Notes under the pieces: generated by a model
Database searches by the model: none
Told to the model about the DNA's origin: nothing
Seen by the model: only the letters and a program-made list of their open reading frames with translations
Position numbers and translations under genes: made by a program
In this document: in pieces, positions 53,686-60,513 of the stretch
Position numbering within the stretch: position 1 is the first letter of the stretch
Layout: the number at the start of each line of letters is the position of its first letter
DNA from: Streptomyces tailanensis
Lineage (GTDB): Bacteria; Actinomycetota; Actinomycetes; Streptomycetales; Streptomycetaceae
Assembly (NCBI RefSeq): GCF_008386495.1
Contig: NZ_VTHJ01000004.1
Coordinates: 124,001-188,000, forward strand
Reading direction: 5' to 3'
DNA: 64,000 bases

Positions 53686-54654
53686 TCAGACCGTGATGAC
53701 GAGCTTGCCCCGGGGGTGGCCGTCGCGCAGATGGCGGAGGGCCGCGGGTGCCTCGCCGAGGGGGTACGCGCGGTCGATGGCCGGGATGATCCTGCCCTGC
53801 TCAGCGAGGTCTTTGAGGGCCAGGAGGTCCTCTTGACGGCTGAGGGAGACGAGGTTGCGGAGGTTCTGCGCGATGAACGGCGAGAGCAGGACGGCCCGGA
53901 GACCACGGCTCATGCCGCCGAGGAAGCCGCTGCCGCCCTCGCCGCCGACGATGACGAGAGTGCCGCGTGGCGTGAGGACGCGGCGGAGTACCGGCAGCGG
54001 CCGAAGCCCCGCGTTGTCGACGATGACGTCGTAGCGGTGCGGGCTGTCGGTGAGGTCCTCGCGTGTGTAGTCGATGACATGGGTGGCGCCGAGTGAGCGG
54101 ACGAGGTCCGCGCCGGTCGGACCGCAGACGCCGGTGACCTCCGCGCCGTACATCGTGGCGAGCTGGACGGCGTACGTTCCCACGCCGCCGGACGCGCCGA
54201 TGACGAGGACCCGTTGGCCGGGCTGTGGGCGGGACTTGCCGCTGAGGGCCTGGAGGGCGGTCATGCCGGAGACGGGGAGGGCGGCCGCCTGTTCGAACGT
54301 GAGGTTGGCGGGCTTGAGCGCGATCTTGTCGGCCTTGGCCCGCGCGTACTGAGCGAACGAGCCCTCGCAGTTGCCGAACACCTCGTCCCCCGGCTTGAAT
54401 CCGGTCACCTTCGCCCCGACCGCCTCGACCCGCCCGGCTCCGTCCCACCCCCGTACGGGGTTCTTGGGCCTACGAAGCCCCAGCGCGACCCGGGCCACAT
54501 ACGGCCGCCCCGTCATCAGATGCCACACCTCGGGCCCGCAACCGGCGGCACGCACCTCGACCAGCACCTCGTCGTCGCGGGGTACGGGGCGCTCGATGTC
54601 CCGCAGCTCCAGAAGATCCGCCGACCCGTACGCATCCTGAACGATCGCCTTCAT
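53686..54654 (-). CDS. NAD(P)-dependent zinc-free alcohol dehydrogenase/quinone reductase
   Basis: This 322-residue MDR protein has an N-terminal GroES-like domain (EVRAAGCGPEVWHLMTGRPY), a Rossmann fold with VLVIGASGGVGTYAVQLA, and the tail AIDRAYPLGEAPAALRHLRD. It lacks the catalytic zinc cysteines. The protein starts MKAIVQDAYGSADLLEL, normal for this group. The physiological substrate is not evident. A 36-bp perfect palindrome lies 217 bp upstream. Confidence 0.9.
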   Translation of the reverse strand: MKAIVQDAYGSADLLELRDIERPVPRDDEVLVEVRAAGCGPEVWHLMTGRPYVARVALGLRRPKNPVRGWDGAGRVEAVGAKVTGFKPGDEVFGNCEGSFAQYARAKADKIALKPANLTFEQAAALPVSGMTALQALSGKSRPQPGQRVLVIGASGGVGTYAVQLATMYGAEVTGVCGPTGADLVRSLGATHVIDYTREDLTDSPHRYDVIVDNAGLRPLPVLRRVLTPRGTLVIVGGEGGSGFLGGMSRGLRAVLLSPFIAQNLRNLVSLSRQEDLLALKDLAEQGRIIPAIDRAYPLGEAPAALRHLRDGHPRGKLVITV

Positions 54655-54870
54655 GGCCGTAGCTCCTCTTTGCGGTCCCCGACGTCGAATGTCCCGGTTG
54701 CGCTGAGCACCCCGATTGTTCCGAGCATCTCGGCGGCTCGAACGGCTGACCAGATTCCTGAGGGCGGTTTTGGAAGCGGGCAGGATGAGCTTTCCTACGG
54801 CGGACGGTTGACCCCGCCTGCTGCCGCCCGGGGATGTGCCCCGCCCTCCCTCAGGACTGCCAGGCGGATC

Positions 54871-54906
54871 TAGGTAGAACCAATCTACGTAGATTGGTTC
54901 TACCTA
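54871..54906. promoter_or_regulatory. 36-bp perfect palindrome
   Basis: The arm TAGGTAGAACCAATCTAC (54871-54888) is followed directly by its exact reverse complement (54889-54906), with no loop. It is far less GC-rich than its surroundings and covers the stop codon of the truncated gene at 54904. It could be an operator or a cruciform-type terminator. Confidence 0.85.
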
Positions 54907-55194
54907 ACTTGTTGATCTGGACGCTTCGGGGAACCGGTCGAACAGTTCCTCGGCGTTGGTGACCGTGAGGGCCTCGTCCACCCAGTGCAGCAGGGTGACG
55001 GGGTCATGGCACGAGCTGATGCGCTCTCGCGTGGAGGCCAGGGTGGGGATGCGTCTCTTCTCCAGAAGGTGCAGCACCAACGAAGCCCGCTCCTCGATCC
55101 GGCCGGCGGTGACGCCGCGGAGGAAAGTCTCCTCGATGAGAGTGCCGTGGCCAGGGAAGTAGCTGCCCACGATGCCTCCGACTTCCAGCACCAT
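54904..55194 (-). pseudogene. C-terminal remnant of an Rpn/PD-(D/E)XK-type gene
   Basis: The 96-residue frame has the C-terminal pattern of large Streptomyces Rpn-like nuclease/transposase-family proteins: GRIEERASLVLHLLEKR, RERISSCHDPVTLLHWVDEA and TNAEELFDRF. The nuclease domain that should precede it is absent; only MVLEVGGIVGSYFPGHGTLI lies before this tail. I infer truncation, though a short standalone protein is possible. The family link is from memory. Confidence 0.5.
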
Positions 55195-55208
55195 TGCTGC
55201 TCTCCTTA

Positions 55209-55657
55209 TCACGCCGCCGGGGTGAGTTCGCACCACACGAACTTGCCGTGGCTGTTCGGGCGTTGGGTTGCTGAGCCGAGGTAGTACCAGCCCCAGTTGT
55301 CGGCGCACTCCTCGATGAGGGTGAGGCCTCGGCCGGATTCGAGGGACGGCATTGGGGCGGCGGTGAGGGGGGCAGGGCCGGTGGGGTGGGGTCCGTGTCC
55401 CATACGCCGATACGGAGGATCGGGGCCGACCAGCGGAGCCTCATCGCCTCCGGGCCCTTGGTGTGCTGCACGGCGTTGGCGACCAGCTCGCAGGCGAGGA
55501 GTTCGGCGGCTTCGATGAGGTGGGGGAGGCCGTGCAGGGTGAGGATCAGGCGGAGGGTGCGGCGGGCGATGGTGACGGCTCGGGGGTCGTTGGGGATGGA
55601 GAGGGAGTAGGTCCAGGGTTCGGTGAGTTGGCTGGTGGATTCCTCGGGTTCGGGCAT
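55209..55657 (-). pseudogene. RsbW-like ATP-binding protein, frameshifted
   Basis: The ATG at 55657 (AGGAG seven bases upstream) opens a HATPase_c protein of the Streptomyces RsbW-like type: SLSIPNDPRAVTIARRTLRL and ACELVANAVQHTKGPEAM, the N-box. After IGVWDTDP the frame becomes Pro-rich nonsense. The G-box LESGRGLTLIEECADNWGWY, ending FVWCELTPAA at 55209, lies in another frame. One missing base explains it; a run of six C on the coding strand (55367-55372) is the likely place. Together the frames give a full domain of about 150 residues. It is divergent from the XRE regulator. Confidence 0.8.
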
Positions 55658-55809
55658 GCGTGACTCCTGTGGGGTGCAGGGGAGTTGGGAGTTGGGCTGC
55701 GCTGTGGTCGCGGGCGGTGGCATTGCCGCGCCCGCCATGGCACGGCGGTGCGGTGCGCTTCCGGGACGTCCCGGCGATTCGCAGCGTGTGCGGCGCGTCA
55801 CTGACGGTA

Positions 55810-55827
55810 GAGGAGAAATTTCTCCTC
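55810..55827. promoter_or_regulatory. 18-bp palindrome between the ATP-binding and XRE genes
   Basis: GAGGAGAAATTTCTCCTC is a perfect palindrome in the divergent promoter region, 85 bp before the XRE ATG. It is a good candidate operator for the XRE protein. Confidence 0.75.
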
Positions 55828-55911
55828 CTGCAAGCCGTTCGCGTAACCTGACACCCGAACGAGGGGGTCCAACGGGGCCTTCAGGCAGTGCTGTTGAGGG
55901 GATGAGCCGCC

Positions 55912-56763
55912 ATGGCGCCGAGGAGTCAGCCGACCGCCCGGCAGGTGCGACTGGGTGCCGAGCTGCGCAAGTTGCGGGACGCGGCAGGGATGTCGGCCAA
56001 GGAGGCGGCGCGGCTTCTGTCGTCAACCTCGGCGCAGATGAGTCAGGTCGAGTCCGGGTTGTCGGGGGTCAGCGAGGAGCGCGTACGCAGACTCGCCGCG
56101 CTCTACGTGTGTGAGGACGAGGGACTGATCGAGGCCCTTGTGGCGATGGCGACTGACCGTACGAGTGGCTGGTGGAAGGAGTACCGAGAGGTGTTGCCGC
56201 CGGCGTTCCTGGACTTGGCGGAGCTGGAGCATCACGCCAGGTCGATCCAGGTGATCGGGACCGCGCACCTTCCGGGACTGTTGCAGACGGAGGAGTACGC
56301 GCGGGCGGTGTTCGCGTACTGGGTTCCGGAATTCACGGGGGGCGAGGTGGAGCCACGGGTCGGGCATCGTATGCGCCGCAAAGCTGTCATCACGCGTGAC
56401 GGGGCCGTCGAGTACAAGGCGGTGATCCACGAGTCCGTGCTGCGGACGCGCGTCGCCGACCGGAGCGTGCAACGGGCCCAACTGGACGAGATCCTCCGGA
56501 AGTCGGAGCGTCCGAACGTCACCGTGCGCGTGGTTCCCTTCGACACCGACGGCTTCGCCGGTGCGAGCGCAGCGCTGCTTTACCTGGGCGGACCGGTGGC
56601 CGCGCTGGACACGGTGCAGCGGGACACCCCGTACGGGACCGCCTTCCTCGACGAGGCTTCTCAGCTCATCGCCATGCGAACGCTCTTTCGTAAGGTGGAG
56701 TCGGCATCGCTCGACCCCGTGAAGTCCCGGGACTTCATCCACCGTTTGGCGAAGGAGCTGTAA
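55912..56763 (+). CDS. XRE-family regulator with DUF5753 domain
   Basis: This 283-residue protein has an N-terminal XRE helix-turn-helix (RKLRDAAGMSAKEAARLLSS, AQMSQVESGLSGVSEERVRR) and the DUF5753 domain (FLDLAELEHHARSIQVIGTA, HLPGLLQTEEYARAVF, VTVRVVPFDTDGFAGASAAL). Such proteins are abundant in Streptomyces, usually next to a DUF397 gene and an RsbW-like gene, as here; WhiJ is the known example in development. ATG 55912. The DUF397 gene begins five bases after the stop. Confidence 0.94.
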   Translation: MAPRSQPTARQVRLGAELRKLRDAAGMSAKEAARLLSSTSAQMSQVESGLSGVSEERVRRLAALYVCEDEGLIEALVAMATDRTSGWWKEYREVLPPAFLDLAELEHHARSIQVIGTAHLPGLLQTEEYARAVFAYWVPEFTGGEVEPRVGHRMRRKAVITRDGAVEYKAVIHESVLRTRVADRSVQRAQLDEILRKSERPNVTVRVVPFDTDGFAGASAALLYLGGPVAALDTVQRDTPYGTAFLDEASQLIAMRTLFRKVESASLDPVKSRDFIHRLAKEL

Positions 56764-56768
56764 GAGAC

Positions 56769-56948
56769 GTGGCTCAGTGGCAGAAGTCGACCTTCTCCGG
56801 TGGCGCCGACGGTAACGAGTGTGTCGAACTTGCCTGTTGTGGTACCGAGTTGCTCCTACGCGAGAGCGACGACCCGACCCGAATACTTCCCCTCGCCCCC
56901 ACCGGCCTCGCCGCGCTCCTCCGGCGGCTCCAGGCGGAGCGCCTCTGA
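56769..56948 (+). CDS. DUF397 protein
   Basis: A short gene encoding 59 residues, starting GTG 56769 with the DUF397 pattern: AQWQKSTFSGGADGNECVEL, then LLRESDDPTRILPLAPTGLA. DUF397 proteins pair with XRE-DUF5753 regulators and are thought to act with them, possibly as antitoxin-like or modulatory partners. The five-base gap supports co-transcription. Confidence 0.88.
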   Translation: MAQWQKSTFSGGADGNECVELACCGTELLLRESDDPTRILPLAPTGLAALLRRLQAERL

Positions 56949-57167
56949 CCGCAGACCTACCGGGACGGCCGCAAAGAGGCCACCGACGCGGCGGAGGCGA
57001 TCCGGGAGGCTCTGGCCGGTCTCGGCTTCCCCGAGAGCGTCTGGGGCAGTGTCCGCCCCATGGTCATCCACAGCGGTAAGCCGTACGTGCACCTGGGCAT
57101 GGTGCGCGCGGCTGTGGCCCAGCGGATGGCGAAGGCTATGCGGACCCCGGCCGAACCCGGCAAGTAA
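56949..57167 (+). pseudogene. Coding-like frame without its own start, after the DUF397 stop
   Basis: Immediately after the DUF397 TGA the same frame stays open for 72 codons: TYRDGRKEATDAAEAIREAL, AGLGFPESVWGSVRPMVIHS and GKPYVHLGMVRAAVAQRMAK. This looks like genuine protein, not shadow. No ATG, GTG or TTG precedes TYRDGRKE in frame; the first ATG (57060) would lose half. It may be a gene that lost its start, or read-through of the TGA. Family not recognised. Confidence 0.5.
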
Positions 57168-57169
57168 CC

Positions 57170-57331
57170 GGCCTCCGCCGGAGCTCGGACCGTTCGCGCC
57201 CAATGCACCGCCTCCGGCGGCAGCAACACCACGCGCGTGTTGTCCCCGCTGATCGCCACGCCGATGGAGCCGCCCGCAGCCATCGCGCGGTCGCCGGAGG
57301 CCGATACCTCCGGGGGCTGCTCGCCGATCAC
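57170..57331 (-). pseudogene. N-terminal remnant with SASGDRAMAAGG motif
   Basis: The ATG at 57331 overlaps the stop of the upstream minus-strand gene and encodes about 54 convincing residues (PEVSASGDRAMAAGGSIGVA, ISGDNTRVVLLPPEAVHWAR). It then runs into sequence antisense to the preceding coding-like frame. From memory this motif starts large TPR/NB-ARC-type Streptomyces proteins, so it is probably the stub of one that has been deleted. Confidence 0.45.
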
Positions 57332-57747
57332 GGGCGTGGTGTGGTGTGGCCGTCGCCCGTGATGGCAACGCCGATGTTGCCGCCCGCCGCGATCGCCCTC
57401 GTCCCCGACGCCGTGACCGTCACGCCTCCGGATGGCAACAGGCCCGCCAGCTCGCGCAGCAGCTCCGCGTCCTCACGCAACGCCCGCTTGATCTGCTGGC
57501 GCAGGGCCGCCGACGCGTCCCCGTCCGACGGTTCCCGCGCCGCGTCCGCCACCGCCGACTCCAGCTCCGCCCGCCCCTGCTCGTCCCGGCGGTGCCACAC
57601 CGCCTGGAGCATCCGGCGGCCGATGTTCGCCGTGGCCTCCACCGCCGCGCTCTCCGCTCGCGTCAGCACCCCGGTGCCGTACGCGACCACGGCCGCCGTC
57701 AGGTACGGGCCCGCCTGGCCCACCAACTGAACAATCTCCGCGCTCAT
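57328..57747 (-). CDS. Unknown helical protein with Gly-rich C-terminal motif
   Basis: This 139-residue protein has a helical N-terminal half (MSAEIVQLVGQAGPYLTAAV, VEATANIGRRMLQAVWHRRD) and an Arg/Glu-rich middle (ALREDAELLRELAGLLP). It ends VTVTASGTRAIAAGGNIGVA-ITGD, the same motif that opens the next gene. I know this layout only as a partner of larger multidomain genes. The ATG at 57747 is supported by AAGGG. Function unknown. Confidence 0.65.
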   Translation of the reverse strand: MSAEIVQLVGQAGPYLTAAVVAYGTGVLTRAESAAVEATANIGRRMLQAVWHRRDEQGRAELESAVADAAREPSDGDASAALRQQIKRALREDAELLRELAGLLPSGGVTVTASGTRAIAAGGNIGVAITGDGHTTPRP

Positions 57748-57834
57748 CCCCAGCCCTTCCCCCGCACGGCCCATCGCCAACACAGCGTAGGGACTGTTGG
57801 CTAATCCCGTAGGGCCACCGGCGATTGTGCTTTC

Positions 57835-57876
57835 AGTCTCAGCGACACGCCGCGGTCACGGCGTGTCGCTGAGACT
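57835..57876. terminator. Terminator between unknown gene and AbiEii unit
   Basis: Perfect 18-bp stem AGTCTCAGCGACACGCCG/CGGCGTGTCGCTGAGACT with loop CGGTCA. It lies downstream of the minus-strand 62-residue gene (stop at 57913). Confidence 0.92.
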
Positions 57877-57912
57877 CACGACCCAATTGGGCATCCCAAC
57901 GGCTCCGCCGGA

Positions 57913-58101
57913 CTATCGCTTCAGGGCCCGGTACCGCCTCACCAGCGCCACCACCTTCTCCGGGTCCTTCCCGCCGTTCAGCTCTGTCAGGAGGTCGTCG
58001 GGGCAGAGTTCGTAAAGGTCGCCCCACCAGCCCCGGCGGCGGTTGTCGTAGATGCGGTAGCCGCCGGGGACGCCTCGGGCGACGTAGCGTCGTTTGCTCA
58101 C
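57913..58101 (-). CDS. 62-residue basic protein coupled to the AbiEii-like gene
   Basis: The GTG at 58101 overlaps the AbiEii-like stop as GTGA. It encodes a compact, Arg/Tyr/Trp-rich protein (SKRRYVARGVPGGYRIYDNR, RRGWWGDLYELCPDDLLTEL, DPEKVVALVRRYRALKR). I do not recognise the family. The coupling and the well-formed frame argue for a real gene. It may be a partner or antitoxin of the nucleotidyltransferase, but in classical AbiE the antitoxin precedes the toxin. Confidence 0.65.
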   Translation of the reverse strand: MSKRRYVARGVPGGYRIYDNRRRGWWGDLYELCPDDLLTELNGGKDPEKVVALVRRYRALKR

Positions 58102-58811
58102 CAGGGGTCGTCCTCCGGAGGGGGGTTCATCGCCTCCTCTTCCAGGAGGCGTTCGGCGATGTCGTCGGCCCAGGACTGGGCCCACTGGCGGAGTGACATG
58201 GTGGCCCGTTCGTCGAGGCCGTGGCGAGTGAATTCCCGGTCGGCGAGCCACTCGATGCTCTCCAGACGGGACTGGAGGTCGGTGAGGTCGAAGCCGGCGG
58301 AGGTGTGGCGGCGGGCCAGTTCCTCCAGTTCGGGGAGGGTCCAGCGATCGGCGGCGGCGTGGACCGCGATGAGGTCCCGGGGGGCGCCTCGGTCGGCCAG
58401 GGCGCGGACCTTGGTGCCGACCACGTCTTCGAGGGCAAGGGCCGGTCCCAGGGGCGTCTCGACCGGGGGGCGCCACAGGGTTTCCTTGAGGACGTCGAGG
58501 GTGCGTTCCTCCGCTGTGGTCGGGTCGGTGATGCGGAGGCGGGCGGAGAGGGGATCGGTCTCCACCTCCTCCAGCAGCCAGCCTCGTTCCGCCAGGCCTG
58601 TTCGGACCGTGGCGGCGATCTGCTCCATGGGGGCCGGGTGCTCTGTCGCCACTTCCAGGTGCCGGCCCGGCGGTCTCGCCTCGGTCAGGCCGTGTGCCCG
58701 TACCGCGTGGTCGCCGGTCAGGGCCAGGGCGTAGGGGGCGCCGATGGTCAGGATGTCGGTGAGGAGGTGGTGGACCGGGTCGGCGGGCTCGGGAAGGTCG
58801 AGGCCGTTCAT
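58098..58811 (-). CDS. AbiEii-like nucleotidyltransferase domain protein
   Basis: This 237-residue protein has the AbiEii/DUF1814 layout: a nucleotidyltransferase core (YALALTGDHAVRAHGLTEAR), then LDVLKETLWRPPVETPLGPA and LALEDVVGTKVRALADRGAPRDLIAVHAAA, and a helical C-terminus (LRQWAQSWADDIAERLLEEE). In family members I remember, the strand after the TGG loop carries an Asp-x-Asp pair (QDLDVAT); here it reads RHLEVAT. The catalytic acids may therefore be changed. AbiEii proteins are toxins of abortive-infection systems. ATG 58811. Confidence 0.75.
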   Translation of the reverse strand: MNGLDLPEPADPVHHLLTDILTIGAPYALALTGDHAVRAHGLTEARPPGRHLEVATEHPAPMEQIAATVRTGLAERGWLLEEVETDPLSARLRITDPTTAEERTLDVLKETLWRPPVETPLGPALALEDVVGTKVRALADRGAPRDLIAVHAAADRWTLPELEELARRHTSAGFDLTDLQSRLESIEWLADREFTRHGLDERATMSLRQWAQSWADDIAERLLEEEAMNPPPEDDPW

Positions 58812-58891
58812 GTGGTGGCCTGTGGGGTGGTCGTGACTGGTGGAGGTGGGGCCATGGGGGGATTATCACGGCCCCGGCCCCCGTCAGCCGG

Positions 58892-59494
58892 TCAGTACGG
58901 CCGTCGGCCCACCCAGTTGCCCGGTGGGTCGAAGTTCGCGACGACGTACGTCCAGCCGTTGTCGCACCTGGTCTTCGCCGCGCCGATCCTCGTCGAGGCG
59001 CGCCACACCACCTGGGTGTAGTGGAGGCACTCCTTCCCGTTCACGCAGGAGTTCGAGGCGCGGTCGTAGTCGGGCTTCTCGTCCACCCACAGGCGGGCCG
59101 CGTCCGACATCGAGAAGTCGGGGCTGGATCCCTTGGCCAGGTTCTCGCCGTACCGGCTGTTCGAGTGCGTCAGCCGGCAGTCGTCGACGCGCCGCCCGGC
59201 CCAGTAACGGGCCTGTCCGGCGACCGAGTCGTCCCAGACGAGGGGAGGGACACCTGCATCGGCTCGCGCCTTGTTGACGATCGTCAGGAGGCCGTTGATC
59301 TCACGTTTTCGCGCCCCCGCGCCGGTCACCTCAGCCACCCCAGCTACATCAGCCACCTCCGTTGCCCCAGTTACCGCCCCCGCCACGGCTTCCCCCGCCG
59401 TCGAGTGGTGACCGACCGCCTGCGCCGCCCCCGGTGTGAGTGTCACCATCGCCGCCGCCGCGGCGGCCAACGCCCGCACCCTGTTCTGCCGCAC
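58892..59494 (-). CDS. Secreted CAP-domain (SCP/PR-1-like) protein
   Basis: This 200-residue protein has a signal peptide (RVRALAAAAAAMVTLTPGAAQA), a Val/Ala/Gly-rich spacer and a CAP domain. The domain has LTHSNSRYGENLA (His and Glu) and HYTQVVWRASTRIGAAKTRC (second His), the usual four-residue cavity. CAP proteins are exported and bind lipids or wall components. The sequence is very like plant PR-1 in this region. Start GTG 59494, with GAGGGC upstream. Four cysteines suggest disulfides. Confidence 0.88.
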   Translation of the reverse strand: MRQNRVRALAAAAAAMVTLTPGAAQAVGHHSTAGEAVAGAVTGATEVADVAGVAEVTGAGARKREINGLLTIVNKARADAGVPPLVWDDSVAGQARYWAGRRVDDCRLTHSNSRYGENLAKGSSPDFSMSDAARLWVDEKPDYDRASNSCVNGKECLHYTQVVWRASTRIGAAKTRCDNGWTYVVANFDPPGNWVGRRPY

Positions 59495-59674
59495 TCCCCG
59501 TGCCCTCCCTCTGTCGCCCCAACTTCCTTCCTGGCGTTGCCAGTTGTAGAGGAGGGGCAGGACTCGCCGTGGCGGACGGAGTGACCTGCCATCCCATCGG
59601 GGGAAACCGGGAGGCAGGGGGTTTGAGAACCTCTTTCCCGGCATGAACTCACAGAGCGAAGGAGCGCGCCGACC

Positions 59675-59926
59675 ATGGCGGATGTCAGAGTCACGTATGA
59701 CCGAACCGCGGACGCGGCCTACGTCTACCTCGCCGACCCACAAGCCCGTGCCACGGCGTCGGCGGCCATGTACCCCTGTGATCCCGTGCAGGTCGGCGGC
59801 ATGATCAACCTCGACTTCGACGAACAGGGGCGCCTCATCGGTGTCGAGGTGCTGGGGGCCAGTGCGAAGCTGCCGACGTACCTGCTTGAGTCGGCGGAGC
59901 GCCTGGACGCCGAGGGTGCGTCCTGA
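59675..59926 (+). CDS. DUF2283 protein
   Basis: This 83-residue protein has the DUF2283 pattern: VTYDRTADAAYVYLAD at the N-terminus, then MINLDFDEQGRLIGVEVLGA. The ATG at 59675 has AGGAG nine bases upstream. DUF2283 proteins are small, often beside toxin-like or regulatory genes; function unknown. Confidence 0.85.
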   Translation: MADVRVTYDRTADAAYVYLADPQARATASAAMYPCDPVQVGGMINLDFDEQGRLIGVEVLGASAKLPTYLLESAERLDAEGAS

Positions 59927-60443
59927 GAACGAGCCAATCGCCCGTCGCGGATCAGTCCCCCATGTCCCAGTAGTCCCTCATCTCCTCCATTGTGCGAGGG
60001 CTCTTGCGCCATGCTTCCCAGTAGTCCAAGCCGGCCCGCCGCTTTCGCCGCTCCTGGCGATCGAGCACCGCGGCGACAGCCGCACACGAAGCCAGAAAGG
60101 CGATCTCTGCCGCAAGTGCACCTAGAGGGTGTTGGCCGACCAGTCCCGAGGGAAAGGGCGGCGATGCGGCTGATCGGGAAGACGAGTGCGGCTGTGATGG
60201 TGCCGAGGCAGCCGAAGCGCGGCCCTCCTATGAACATCAGGGCGCAGCAGATCCTCAGGAGGACGATCGCGACGACCAGCACCCATTGCGCGGGGCTGGA
60301 TGGCCCCTGGCCTGCGGCAATGGCCGCTGTGCGGAATCACATGGCATTTGCCGGCATGCGCACCCCTGGGAGAGTGACTGCCTGCGATTTGCGTGATCAG
60401 TTGACGGCGCGACATGCCACTTCTAGCGCTCCCCACACGGGAC
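59927..60443. other. Region of about 520 bp without a confident gene
   Basis: Base composition is less GC-rich than average. The minus strand from a GTG at 60282 could encode a hydrophobic stretch (VVAIVLLRICCALMFIGGPR, GCLGTITAALVFPISRIAAL), which looks membrane-like, but it continues into DUF2283 antisense sequence. This may be a decayed small membrane gene. No repeat or RNA gene was seen. Confidence 0.4.
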
Positions 60444-60477
60444 GGGTCCCGGGTTCCTGGAGCGGAACCCGGGACCC
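60444..60477 (-). terminator. Terminator after the subtilisin-like gene
   Basis: Perfect 14-bp stem GGGTCCCGGGTTCC/GGAACCCGGGACCC with loop TGGAGC, 37 bp beyond the minus-strand stop. Confidence 0.9.
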
Positions 60478-60513
60478 GGGAACGAATGAGGGATCAGCAA
60501 CCCTCAGTCGGAG

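Noticed and set aside
60122..60436. Possible small gene opposite the DUF2283 downstream region
   Set aside because: Arg/His/Pro-rich frames without start signals. Only a short hydrophobic stretch in another frame looked protein-like, and it was left as uncertain.
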